From NCBI GenBank assembly GCA_038141705.1, contig JAYQIQ010000004.1, positions 1,550,001-1,614,000 of the forward strand: DNA of 64,000 bases, given 5' to 3'. Within the stretch, counting starts at the first letter, position 1. Each line of letters begins with the position of its first letter. A program made the position numbers and the translations under genes. The notes beneath the pieces were generated by a model that did no database searches, was not told where the DNA came from, and saw nothing but the letters and a program-made list of their open reading frames with translations. The stretch comes from Eutrophomonas brisbanensis (GTDB taxonomy: Bacteria; Pseudomonadota; Gammaproteobacteria; Burkholderiales; Eutrophovitaceae). This document shows positions 56,901 through 64,000 of the stretch, one piece after another.

Positions 56901-57796
56901 CATCCTTTTCCGAACCAACATTGGTGGCAAAGCAAAATTTTCCACCGGTAGATGCGGTTGTTGATAACCTAATAATCGATGGTAAAGAGAAAGGCTCGCT
57001 AACGCTTCGCGCATATCCGGAGGGAAGCAAATGGTTTGTTCGTGAGCTTTCTACCATAGGCGTCGATGGTACTTTAACGCTGAGCGGTGTCTGGGACAGA
57101 AGCTATGATGTTCCGAGGGTGGATTACCACGTACGGTTTGATGTGAAGGATGCTGGATCATTTTTGAAACGAGTAGAAAATACCGACATGTTATTAGGGG
57201 GTGAAGGTATCCTAGAGGGTGAGGTCGGATGGAATGGAGGCCCCTTTAGTGTTGATTATCCAACTCTGCGTGGAGATTTGAGGATGATTGTCAAGAAAGG
57301 GCAGTTTGCTAAGGTTAAACCTGGAGTGGCGAATCTGATAGGTTTACTTAGCTTACAGGCACTTCCGAGGAGAATCGTGCTGGACTTCAGAGACGTATTT
57401 AGCTCAGGTTTCAGTTTTGACAAAATTGAAAGTGAGATAAAAATCAAAGATGGAGTCGCAAGTACCGATCTTTTTGTTATGACTGGTGTCTCTGCCGCAG
57501 TTTTATTAACCGGCGATATAGATTTTGTCAGAAAAGAGCAAGACCTCGAGGTTTTTGTTACTCCTGATTTAAGTAGTGCCACGGCGGTTATAGGTGCGAT
57601 CGCTGCGAGTCCTGTTATCGGTGTTGCAACTTTTGTCCTTCAGAAATTATTTGGTAGTCCAGCGGACCGACTCGCAACAAGACGTTTTAGAGTAACGGGT
57701 GCGTGGGACCATCCGCTGGTCGAGAAGGTGGCGTGGGGAGATGGAGTATCCGCTCCTGTTTCAAGCCCCTCTAAAGAAAAATCGGGAACCCGGTAG
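53971..57796 (+). CDS. yhdP: YhdP-family AsmA-like protein (probable 1-base error)
   Basis: Very large envelope-spanning protein, about 1274 residues when repaired; E. coli YhdP helps carry phospholipid to the outer membrane. One N-terminal helix (HIVWVVPLVSFVALTVALASL) anchors it in the inner membrane, and the rest is beta-rich, repetitive AsmA/DUF3971 sequence. The frame breaks at six T (55461-55466); five T gives GDIGFWQGKLSHLGLSLAID and continuity into a C-terminal part with GEVGWNGGPFSVDYPTLRG and ANLIGLLSLQALPRRIVLDF, typical of YhdP. It is followed 39 bp later by tldD, the conserved order. Confidence 0.92.
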
Positions 57797-57835
57797 TCAG
57801 AAATCTGTCCGAACGGTAAACCTCGTGGAGAATAA

Positions 57836-59263
57836 ATGTTAAGTAAAGTTTCGAATACCCTTTTGACACCGAGTGCCCTCACTGTTGATTCTGCTTTGGC
57901 GCTCTTGAATGATGCGAGCAGTCGAGCAATTGATTACGGTGACTTATATTTCCAATACGCTCGTACTGAGGGTTGGAGTCTCGAAGACGGTATTGTTAAA
58001 GCTGGTAGTTTTAATATTGATACTGGCGTGGGTGTTCGGATGGTGAGCGGTGAGAAAACTGCTTTTGCGTACTCTGATGAAATCTCTCGTGATGCGATTC
58101 GCGCAGCTGTGAAAACAACGGCTGAAATAGCTCAGTCTGGTTCATCGGTAGTTGGAAGAGCTGATGTGGCTACAGGTTCGTCTCTTTATGTTTCTAATGA
58201 TGTGCTTGGTGATTACGGGAATGAGCTCAAAATACGTTTGTTACAAAAAATAGAAAAGGCCGCTAAATTGATAGACCCCAGAGTGATCCAGGTCATGGCG
58301 AGTCTCTCTGGGGTTTATGAGAACGTGCTTATCATTCGCATGGACGGAAGGGTTGCATCTGATATTAGGCCTCTGGTTAGGCTCTCTTTGCAGGTCATAG
58401 TTGAGCAGAACGGACGCAGAGAACAGGGCAGTTCGGGTGGTGGCGGAAGATTCTCCTACGAATATTTTGATGATGACAAGGTCATTGAATATGCTCGGAT
58501 GGCGGTTGAGCAAGCGCTGGTTAACTTGGATTCAGCCCCAGCTCCTGCTGTAGAGATGACGGTAGTGCTGGGAGCAGGTTGGCCTGGCGTTTTATTGCAC
58601 GAAGCAATCGGACATGGTCTCGAGGGTGACTTTAATCGGAAGGGCAGTTCAGCGTTTACCGGGATGATCGGGGAGCGCGTAGCTGCTAGTGGTGTAACGG
58701 TCGTAGATGATGGTACTTTGGAGGATCGGCGGGGCTCGCTAAGCGTGGACGATGAAGGTAATCCCACGCAGAGTACCGTGCTAATTGAGGATGGGGTGTT
58801 ACGTGGCTACATGCAAGATAGTCTGAATGCGAGACTGATGAATGCAGATCTTACTGGTAACGGCAGACGTGAGTCTTATGCGCATGTGCCTATGCCGAGA
58901 ATGACCAATACTTATATGCTAAACGGCAAGCATGATCATGAGGAGATCATTGGTTCCGTCAAGAAAGGTTTATACGCCGCCAATTTTGGTGGAGGCCAGG
59001 TAGATATCGTTAGCGGAAAATTCGTTTTCTCTGCGTCTGAGGCATATCTAATCGAAAATGGAAAGGTTACTCAGCCGGTTAAGGGGGCAACGTTGATTGG
59101 TAATGGTCCGGATGTTTTAACTCGAGTCTCGATGATCGGTAATGACCTGGAGTTGGACTCTGGGGTTGGCACTTGCGGCAAGGATGGCCAGAGCGTTCCT
59201 GTTGGGGTCGGGCAACCAACGCTTAGGGTTGACGGTTTGACTGTCGGTGGAACCGATTTTTAG
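57836..59263 (+). CDS. tldD: metalloprotease TldD
   Basis: TldD/PmbA-family protease, which in E. coli matures microcin B17 and degrades CcdA. 475 residues. The zinc site is LLHEAIGHGLEGDFNRKGSS (HExxxH). N-terminal YGDLYFQYARTEGWSLEDGIVKAG and GVRMVSGEKTAFAYSDE are typical, as are MRMTNTYMLNGKHD-like (here MPRMTNTYMLNGKHDHEE) and NFGGGQVDIVSGKFVFSASEAY. Follows yhdP. Its partner pmbA/tldE is not in the window. Confidence 0.96.
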   Translation: MLSKVSNTLLTPSALTVDSALALLNDASSRAIDYGDLYFQYARTEGWSLEDGIVKAGSFNIDTGVGVRMVSGEKTAFAYSDEISRDAIRAAVKTTAEIAQSGSSVVGRADVATGSSLYVSNDVLGDYGNELKIRLLQKIEKAAKLIDPRVIQVMASLSGVYENVLIIRMDGRVASDIRPLVRLSLQVIVEQNGRREQGSSGGGGRFSYEYFDDDKVIEYARMAVEQALVNLDSAPAPAVEMTVVLGAGWPGVLLHEAIGHGLEGDFNRKGSSAFTGMIGERVAASGVTVVDDGTLEDRRGSLSVDDEGNPTQSTVLIEDGVLRGYMQDSLNARLMNADLTGNGRRESYAHVPMPRMTNTYMLNGKHDHEEIIGSVKKGLYAANFGGGQVDIVSGKFVFSASEAYLIENGKVTQPVKGATLIGNGPDVLTRVSMIGNDLELDSGVGTCGKDGQSVPVGVGQPTLRVDGLTVGGTDF

Positions 59264-59356
59264 TATTCTTTGTTTCGTGTGTAACTTGCCGTTTCTCGAA
59301 GTGCCATTCCTATTTGTGGAGCGATTCTTAATGCTCTGCACGCTTGACGACTGCAT

Positions 59357-60165
59357 GTGACGCGATTTATATCTCTTATTATTTATTTTGGCGTTGCGCT
59401 AGTCTCGGTCTCTTCGTATGCGCAGGATAACGCGAGGGTCATTACCTTATCACCTCACTTGGCAGAGCTAGTTCACGATGCCGGTGCTGGTAACAAATTA
59501 GTAGGGGTTATCAGGGGTTCTAACTACCCAGCGCGCGTACTGAAAATCCCCGCTATTGGTGATGCCTCTGCAATCGATATTGAGTTGATAGTGAAGCTTA
59601 AGCCTGACTATATCTTTGCTTGGGAAGGGGGTAACCGGTTCGGTGATATTCAAAAGCTACAAGCCATGGGCTTTCACGTCAAATTATTTTCGACATCGAG
59701 TATTTATGATGTGCCAAATCAAATCCGAGAGATTGGAACTTTACTCGGTACTAGCGAGCTCGCCTTAGTTAAGGCGAAACAACTCGAGAATGAGTTACTG
59801 GAATTGCGTGATTTATATCGAGGAGATATGGAGAAAAAAGAGTTTTTTTGAGGATCTGGAATCGGCCGGTATTTACCGTTGGTGGAGAGAGTGCTATCAA
59901 CGATATCTTGCAAATATGTCATGCGAGTAACGTTTTCCAAGCTTATCCCTTTGTGGCTGGCCCGATAGTTACTGAGGACATTCTTTTGGCGGAAATCGAT
60001 TTAACTGTGAATTTCCATCCAGTTTCTGTCGAGTCTATTTTTTTAGAGCAATTTTTGAAGATGGATCATCGGAGGGTTATAAATTATGATCCTGACATTC
60101 TTACCCGATCGACTACGCGAACAATTTTGGAAATATCAAATTTTTGCGAGTTGATTAGGAGTTAA
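59357..60165 (+). CDS. BtuF-like cobalamin-binding periplasmic protein (probable 1-base error)
   Basis: About 269 residues when repaired. GTG 59357 begins a signal peptide (MTRFISLIIYFGVALVSVSS, then YAQDN). ITLSPHLAELVHDAGAGNKLVG and LKPDYIFAWEGGN are helical-backbone metal/corrinoid-binding protein hallmarks. The frame breaks within the A6/T7 pair at 59834-59849; one extra base gives VFLRIWNRPVFTVGGESAIND, a BtuF-like continuation with LQICHASNVFQ. A cobalamin adenosyltransferase lies convergent next door, supporting B12 rather than haem or siderophore. No BtuCD genes are in the window. Confidence 0.82.
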
Positions 60166-60201
60166 AGGGCTAATTCAACGGAAATTGTTCCTCTTTAAAT
60201 T

Positions 60202-60753
60202 CTAATTGGATCTGTTGTTTTTCCAGTAAACATCGGTAACGCCGGCGAATTTATTAATTTCTCTACAAGCTACGAACAAGTAATCCGACAACCGGTTCAG
60301 GTATTTCTTGATTGGTTCTTCTACCTTTTCAACTTGTTCCAGCTGGATTAGGCTGCGTTCAGCTCTTCTACATATGGTGCGGGCTTGGTGAGCAAGAGCC
60401 GCTCCCCTGGATCCGCCCGGGAGGATGAACTCTTTTAGGGGCGTCAATTCTTCGTTTATTTTGTCCAGCGCCTCTTCAATCCTGGTGATATGGGAGTCAT
60501 TTATAACTCGATAGCTGGGTACGCTAAGTTCGCTACCAATGTCGAATAATTCATGCTGAACTGAGTTTAAGAAATCGCGGACTTGTTCCGGCAGAGTTTC
60601 AGTGAGTAATAGACCAATCGAGCTATTAAGTTCATCGACTGTACCGATCGCATTTATTCTGTCACTGCATTTCAGCGTACGCGATCCATCACCCAGGCCG
60701 GTCGAGCCGGAGTCGCCAGTTTTTGTGTAGATTTTTGTCAGTCTGTTTCCCAT
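60202..60753 (-). CDS. cob(I)alamin adenosyltransferase, PduO type
   Basis: Converts cob(I)alamin to adenosylcobalamin. About 183 residues from ATG 60753 (an ATG at 60771 is in frame). MGNRLTKIYTKTGDSGSTGLGDGSR is the ATP-binding N-terminus; then INAIGTVDELNSSIGLLLTE, FILPGGSRGAALAHQARTICRRAER and LNRLSDYLFVACREIN. All catalytic blocks are present. Adjacent to the BtuF-like gene, suggesting B12 salvage. Confidence 0.94.
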   Translation of the reverse strand: MGNRLTKIYTKTGDSGSTGLGDGSRTLKCSDRINAIGTVDELNSSIGLLLTETLPEQVRDFLNSVQHELFDIGSELSVPSYRVINDSHITRIEEALDKINEELTPLKEFILPGGSRGAALAHQARTICRRAERSLIQLEQVEKVEEPIKKYLNRLSDYLFVACREINKFAGVTDVYWKNNRSN

Positions 60754-60799
60754 ATAGATATTATGAATCAATTATTTTTTCTTTGGTTTGCCGTAACGA

Positions 60800-61795
60800 C
60801 TAATTATTTAACTCTGCATTTTCGAATTCTAGGTATCGATACATAAAGTTATTGAAGTGTCGTTTATTATAGAGGTGGTAGCGTGCAAAATTGGGAAGGC
60901 TGCTTTGATGGGATCCATGAATCAGTCCTACATTGTTTTCAAATAATTTTTCCGTAACGGAGTTAAGCCGTGTCAAGTAATCCATAGTGAAAAAAACGCT
61001 ATTACTGTCTCCAATTTCTCCGAGGTTGGGAATTATTTTTAGTATTGGGTCAGAAGGGATATTTTTAAGGAGATTCATCCATATTTTCGTTTTTGCGAGC
61101 TTTATGTCAGGTACTACATCAGTCATTACGATTGATCCAGAAAATAGTACCTGAGCCTCGTCGGCATACAGCAAAATTGCTCCGGGATATGCCGAGGAAT
61201 TCGTATCGACGACCTTTATTTTGAATTTATCAATTAGGTTTTTAAAGTAGACATCCTCGGACGAGCTAGGAATAACAAGCTTTGTACCCATCATTTCGTC
61301 ACCCAAGGTGTCCTCAAGATTCAGAAGGCATTTATTACATCTAGTTGATATTAGGTTGACACCTTCAGGGTGGCTCGCAACCGGGATACCCGCATCTCTG
61401 AAAGCGCTCGCTCCAAACACATACTCTCTGCTCGGCTCCAAAATGATCGCCGCTTTAATTTTTTTCTTTAAGTCTTTCTCGACGGTTTCGATTATTGAGA
61501 TTCCATGTTTGTAGGAAACCCCGGTGTTGACCACTAGTGCTTCCTCACCCTGAATAATGATTCCAATATTTGCAATGCGTCCGAGGTTATCTCGTTTAAT
61601 TTCGTACCCATCTCCGCGAATGAGATAGGTGTGTTCCGTTATTTGCAGCAACGTCAGCGCGGAATGTGCTGGGATCGCGATGCTCGACGTCAGAAAAGCA
61701 AATAGAATTGCTTTGCGTTTGTTGTAAGCTTTATCCGGGTTACGCTTTACCCTTTTTAAAAGTTCAAGTATGTGTCGCAAGTTTATGGATCTCAT
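60800..61795 (-). CDS. metallo-beta-lactamase-fold protein without zinc ligands (quinoprotein relay system hydrolase 1-like)
   Basis: 331 residues, probably exported (KRKAILFAFLTSSIAIPAHSA after a longer basic N-terminus). The fold order is that of SoxH-like MBL proteins: EHTYLIRGDG, ANIGIIIQGEEALVVNTGVSY. At the position of the HxHxDH motif it reads ILEPSREYVFGASAF; the later His and Asp positions read SSAYPGAILLYADEAQVLFSGSIV; the final PGHG reads IPNLGEIGD. All zinc ligands are therefore replaced and it is likely a non-catalytic paralogue. Context and length suggest quinoprotein relay system metallohydrolase 1, but this is by position. Its start overlaps the divergent gene. Confidence 0.72.
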   Translation of the reverse strand: MRSINLRHILELLKRVKRNPDKAYNKRKAILFAFLTSSIAIPAHSALTLLQITEHTYLIRGDGYEIKRDNLGRIANIGIIIQGEEALVVNTGVSYKHGISIIETVEKDLKKKIKAAIILEPSREYVFGASAFRDAGIPVASHPEGVNLISTRCNKCLLNLEDTLGDEMMGTKLVIPSSSEDVYFKNLIDKFKIKVVDTNSSAYPGAILLYADEAQVLFSGSIVMTDVVPDIKLAKTKIWMNLLKNIPSDPILKIIPNLGEIGDSNSVFFTMDYLTRLNSVTEKLFENNVGLIHGSHQSSLPNFARYHLYNKRHFNNFMYRYLEFENAELNN

Positions 61796-62748
61796 AAATA
61801 GATTATCCCACCTTCCAGGTCGGGTCGTGTCCGCAGTAATACTTATCTGTGTTGCGGTTAGCTCGTATGCCGATGATCTAGCGAGGCCGCTTAAGGTTGT
61901 AGAAGTCTCACCTGGTAATTATGTTCACTTCGGAGAGTTCCCACCGCGCACTGAGTCAAATATGGGGGACAACTCCAATATTGGGTTTATCGTTGGTGAT
62001 CGTTGCGTCGCTGTTTTTGATACGGGAGGCTCACCGAGTGTTGGCAAGAGATTGGGTGCGACAATTGCGTCTGTCACTGACCTGCCGATTTGTTATGTTG
62101 TGTTGAGTCATGTTCATCCTGATCATATTTTTGGTGCTACGTCTTTTATTTCCAGTCAGACAAAATATTTAGGCCACCCTAATCTTCCTAAGCAAATAAT
62201 TAGGAGAAAGAACTACTACGAGGAGCATTTATCCGAGGATCTGGGTGCTGAGGAGGCATCGCAGGGAATAATCGATCCAAGCCACATAAATATAGTAGAC
62301 CACGAGATGACCTTAGATCTTGGAGGTAGAACTTTAGAGGTTAGAAGTTGGCGTGCCTCACACACTGATCACGATCTTACCGGCTTTCGACACTCTGACA
62401 GAAACAATGTGGACCGGAGATCTTTTTTTCTGTGAGCATATTCCAGTTCTGGATTCCAATGTTAAGTCTTTTTCCGTTACGATTGGGGAGCTGATGAACC
62501 TCCGGCCGAGGGCATTCGTGCCGGGGCATGGAAGATGTAAGGAAGGTTGGGATCTCGGGTTGCAAAAACAAAAAAAATATTTGTCAGTTCTTGAGCGTGA
62601 TGCCCGTGAAGCTATAAAAAATAATGTATCTTTGATGGATGCGGTTAACACCGTGGGGTGGTCAGAAAGGTCGAAGTGGGCTAATTTTGATCTTTTCCAC
62701 CGCAGAAATGTTACGACTGCTTATACTGAGCTTGAATGGGAAGACTGA
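61785..62748 (+). CDS. quinoprotein relay system zinc metallohydrolase 2 (probable 1-base error)
   Basis: About 320 residues when repaired; periplasmic (signal VVSAVILICVAVSSYA, cleavage before DDLARP). Family features: EVSPGNYVHFGEFPP, GDNSNIGFIVGDRCVAVFDTGG, the complete zinc motif SHVHPDHIFGATSF, then SWRASHTDHDLT, and FVPGHGRCKEGW. The frame breaks at TTT (62385-62387); two T gives TGFDTLTETMWTGDLFFCE. This is the SoxH-related hydrolase that travels with PQQ-dependent alcohol dehydrogenases. ATG 61785 is favoured; an ATG at 61770 is in frame. The next gene starts four bases after its stop. Confidence 0.87.
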
Positions 62749-62752
62749 ATAT

Positions 62753-63595
62753 ATGATTGTCGCTAATTTCTTGGGGAAGTCTCTGTTTACACTGTATGTT
62801 GGCGCAATATTAATTTCTTTGTCGTCTCACGCAAAGTCAGCCAATTTCGATAGCCCCGACCACGCTGCTGTTCCAGAATGGCAAATTATCAAAGATCTTA
62901 TGTTCGGAGATCGGCCTATACTTGAGGGCCGAGGGAAGATCGTATCAATGTTCTTAAATACCAAGCTCGACGATGCCTCAACGGTTCCGGTAATGATCAA
63001 TGGCGACGGTGATCAAACCCGAGATTCTTACATTAAAACTCTTTATGTCGTTATCGATAAAAATCCTATTCCGACGGCGGGGATTTTTCATTTCTCACCT
63101 GAAAGTGGCCGCGTGAAGCTTGAGACGAGACTGCGCTTCGAGAAGTACAGTTTCGTTAGAGCGATCGCCGAGATGAACGACGGGAGCTTATTCATGGATC
63201 AACAATGGGTTCAGGTACAAGGAGGGTGTTCAGCTCCATCTGGCAGAGATGCGGCTGACGACCCCTTACTTGGAAAGATGCGATTTAGATTTGATGATGC
63301 GTTTGCGATTAACGAGCCTAATCTCGTTCAGGTCCAAATACGTCATCCAAACGAGTCGGCGCTAGCGGTTGATCTTGACCCAAACCATGAGGCTCAATTT
63401 CTTAATTCCCTGGACGTTCAGTACAACGGGGAATCCGTAATCTCGGCTGAGGTCAACTTTTCCATATCTGATAATCCGGTATTTAAGTTTTACTTTTTTC
63501 CAAGGTCCGAGGGCGAGTTAACCGTACGGGCGAAAGATACGCATGATTCGGTATTTTCTGAATCAATACAGCTAGTTAAGGATCACTCAAATTAA
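62753..63595 (+). CDS. quinoprotein dehydrogenase-associated SoxYZ-like carrier protein
   Basis: About 280 residues from ATG 62753. Signal peptide (hydrophobic FTLYVGAILISLSSHA). The SoxY-like half spans to about residue 170, with EWQIIKDLMFGDRPI, NPIPTAGIFHF, and the carrier cysteine in VQVQGGCSAPSGRDA, matching the SoxY GGCG swinging arm. The SoxZ-like half follows: VQIRHPNESALAVDLD and FFPRSEGELTVRAKDT. In these fusions the cysteine is thought to carry an intermediate for the quinoprotein system. Operon with the metallohydrolase 2 gene. Confidence 0.87.
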   Translation: MIVANFLGKSLFTLYVGAILISLSSHAKSANFDSPDHAAVPEWQIIKDLMFGDRPILEGRGKIVSMFLNTKLDDASTVPVMINGDGDQTRDSYIKTLYVVIDKNPIPTAGIFHFSPESGRVKLETRLRFEKYSFVRAIAEMNDGSLFMDQQWVQVQGGCSAPSGRDAADDPLLGKMRFRFDDAFAINEPNLVQVQIRHPNESALAVDLDPNHEAQFLNSLDVQYNGESVISAEVNFSISDNPVFKFYFFPRSEGELTVRAKDTHDSVFSESIQLVKDHSN

Positions 63596-63677
63596 GGGCC
63601 CCGTAGGGTTAATGATTGACTCGAACAGCCCTATACTTTAAAGTTTCGCAGAAAATTTTTTTAGGGAAAGTAAAGAC

Positions 63678-64000
63678 GTGCAAAATATTACAACCAAAGC
63701 TTTTGCTGTTTTATTCACTATGATACTCGGGATGGGCTTAGTCCAGGCAGAAGGCGATGCTCAGGCTGGCAAGCAAAAGAACGCTATGTGCCAGGGTTGT
63801 CATGGTATTGAAGGTTTTCAGGTGGCTTATCCGAAGGTTTATTCGGTCCCGCTTATTGGTGGACAAAGCAAAGATTACATTGAGGCGGCTCTCAAGGCTT
63901 ACCGATCCGGTGATCGCGTGAATGAAACCATGCATGCCATTGCTGCCGATTTATCGGACCAGGATATAAGTGATTTGGCTGCTTTTTATTCAGCGTCTAA
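63678..64000 (+). CDS. class I cytochrome c, partial
   Basis: At least 107 residues from GTG 63678, cut by the window edge in or near the C-terminus. Signal peptide ends at VQA (before EGDAQAGK). Haem is bound by CQGCH in NAMCQGCHGIEGF; the distal Met is probably that in NETMHAIAADLSDQDISDLAAFY. The size resembles single-domain c5/c553 or c4-half cytochromes, such as electron acceptors of PQQ alcohol dehydrogenases. It lies 82 bp after the SoxYZ-like gene. Confidence 0.88.
   Translation, partial: MQNITTKAFAVLFTMILGMGLVQAEGDAQAGKQKNAMCQGCHGIEGFQVAYPKVYSVPLIGGQSKDYIEAALKAYRSGDRVNETMHAIAADLSDQDISDLAAFYSAS

Noticed and set aside
53971..57796. Two separate AsmA-like proteins overlapping by about 100 bp
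   Set aside because: One T in a T6 run restores a single frame of about 1274 residues, the normal YhdP length, with the usual tldD neighbour.
1..64000. Mobile elements, CRISPR arrays, tRNA or rRNA genes
   Set aside because: No transposase or integrase, no regularly spaced repeats and no tRNA-like cloverleaf or rRNA sequence was recognised on either strand.

Overview
The window is a dense, moderate-G+C stretch of a free-living gammaproteobacterial chromosome, probably from an uncultivated marine or aquatic lineage. The evidence is gene order: parE then parC, nrdR-ribD-ribE-ribBA-ribH-nusB-thiL-pgpA, pncC-recA-recX-alaS, yhdP-tldD, tsaE-amiC with mutL nearby, and ilvE beside waaF. No rRNA, tRNA, CRISPR array, insertion sequence or prophage was found.

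Layout. 1-7.2 kb: mutL (cut by the left edge), a three-gene proton-translocating transhydrogenase operon, a flavin-reductase-like gene, and a lysR-tsaE-amiC operon. 7.2-16.3 kb: ilvD, a DUF465 protein, a periplasmic RraA-like protein with a candidate small RNA upstream, a LysR regulator, and parE-(secreted protein)-parC. 16.3-34 kb: an accessory region with two DUF1330 proteins, nitronate monooxygenase, a K+ channel, an RbgA-like GTPase, an MFS exporter, a GMC oxidoreductase, a NitT/TauT-type ABC transporter lacking a binding protein, a K+/H+ antiporter, thiolase, an M61 peptidase and an epoxide-hydrolase-like enzyme. 34-49 kb: cstA-ybdD, glyA, then the riboflavin-nusB-panB-thiL-pgpA and pncC-recA-recX-alaS blocks. 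49-53.7 kb (minus strand): ilvE, a zinc-ribbon protein, waaF, yheT and phosphomannomutase/phosphoglucomutase. 54-60.8 kb: yhdP-tldD, a BtuF-like protein and a cobalamin adenosyltransferase. 60.8-64 kb: a quinoprotein relay system (two metallo-beta-lactamase-fold proteins and a SoxYZ-like carrier) followed by a cytochrome c cut by the right edge, suggesting periplasmic PQQ-dependent alcohol oxidation.

Sequence quality dominates interpretation. At least fifteen genes, including alaS, glyA, ribE and ribH, are broken by single-base insertions or deletions, most in short homopolymer runs. In each broken gene for which the reading frame could be rebuilt, the implied correction restores a reading frame of normal family length. 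They are annotated here as intact genes carrying probable sequencing errors, not as pseudogenes, with the suspected site given in each entry.

The most unusual non-coding signal is on the minus strand at about 10.2-10.3 kb: a perfect 9-bp hairpin with the loop ACTCCTCCTCCC, directly followed by a strong intrinsic terminator. It resembles the stress-induced CcsR/'cuckoo' small RNAs of alphaproteobacteria, which expose an anti-Shine-Dalgarno loop.
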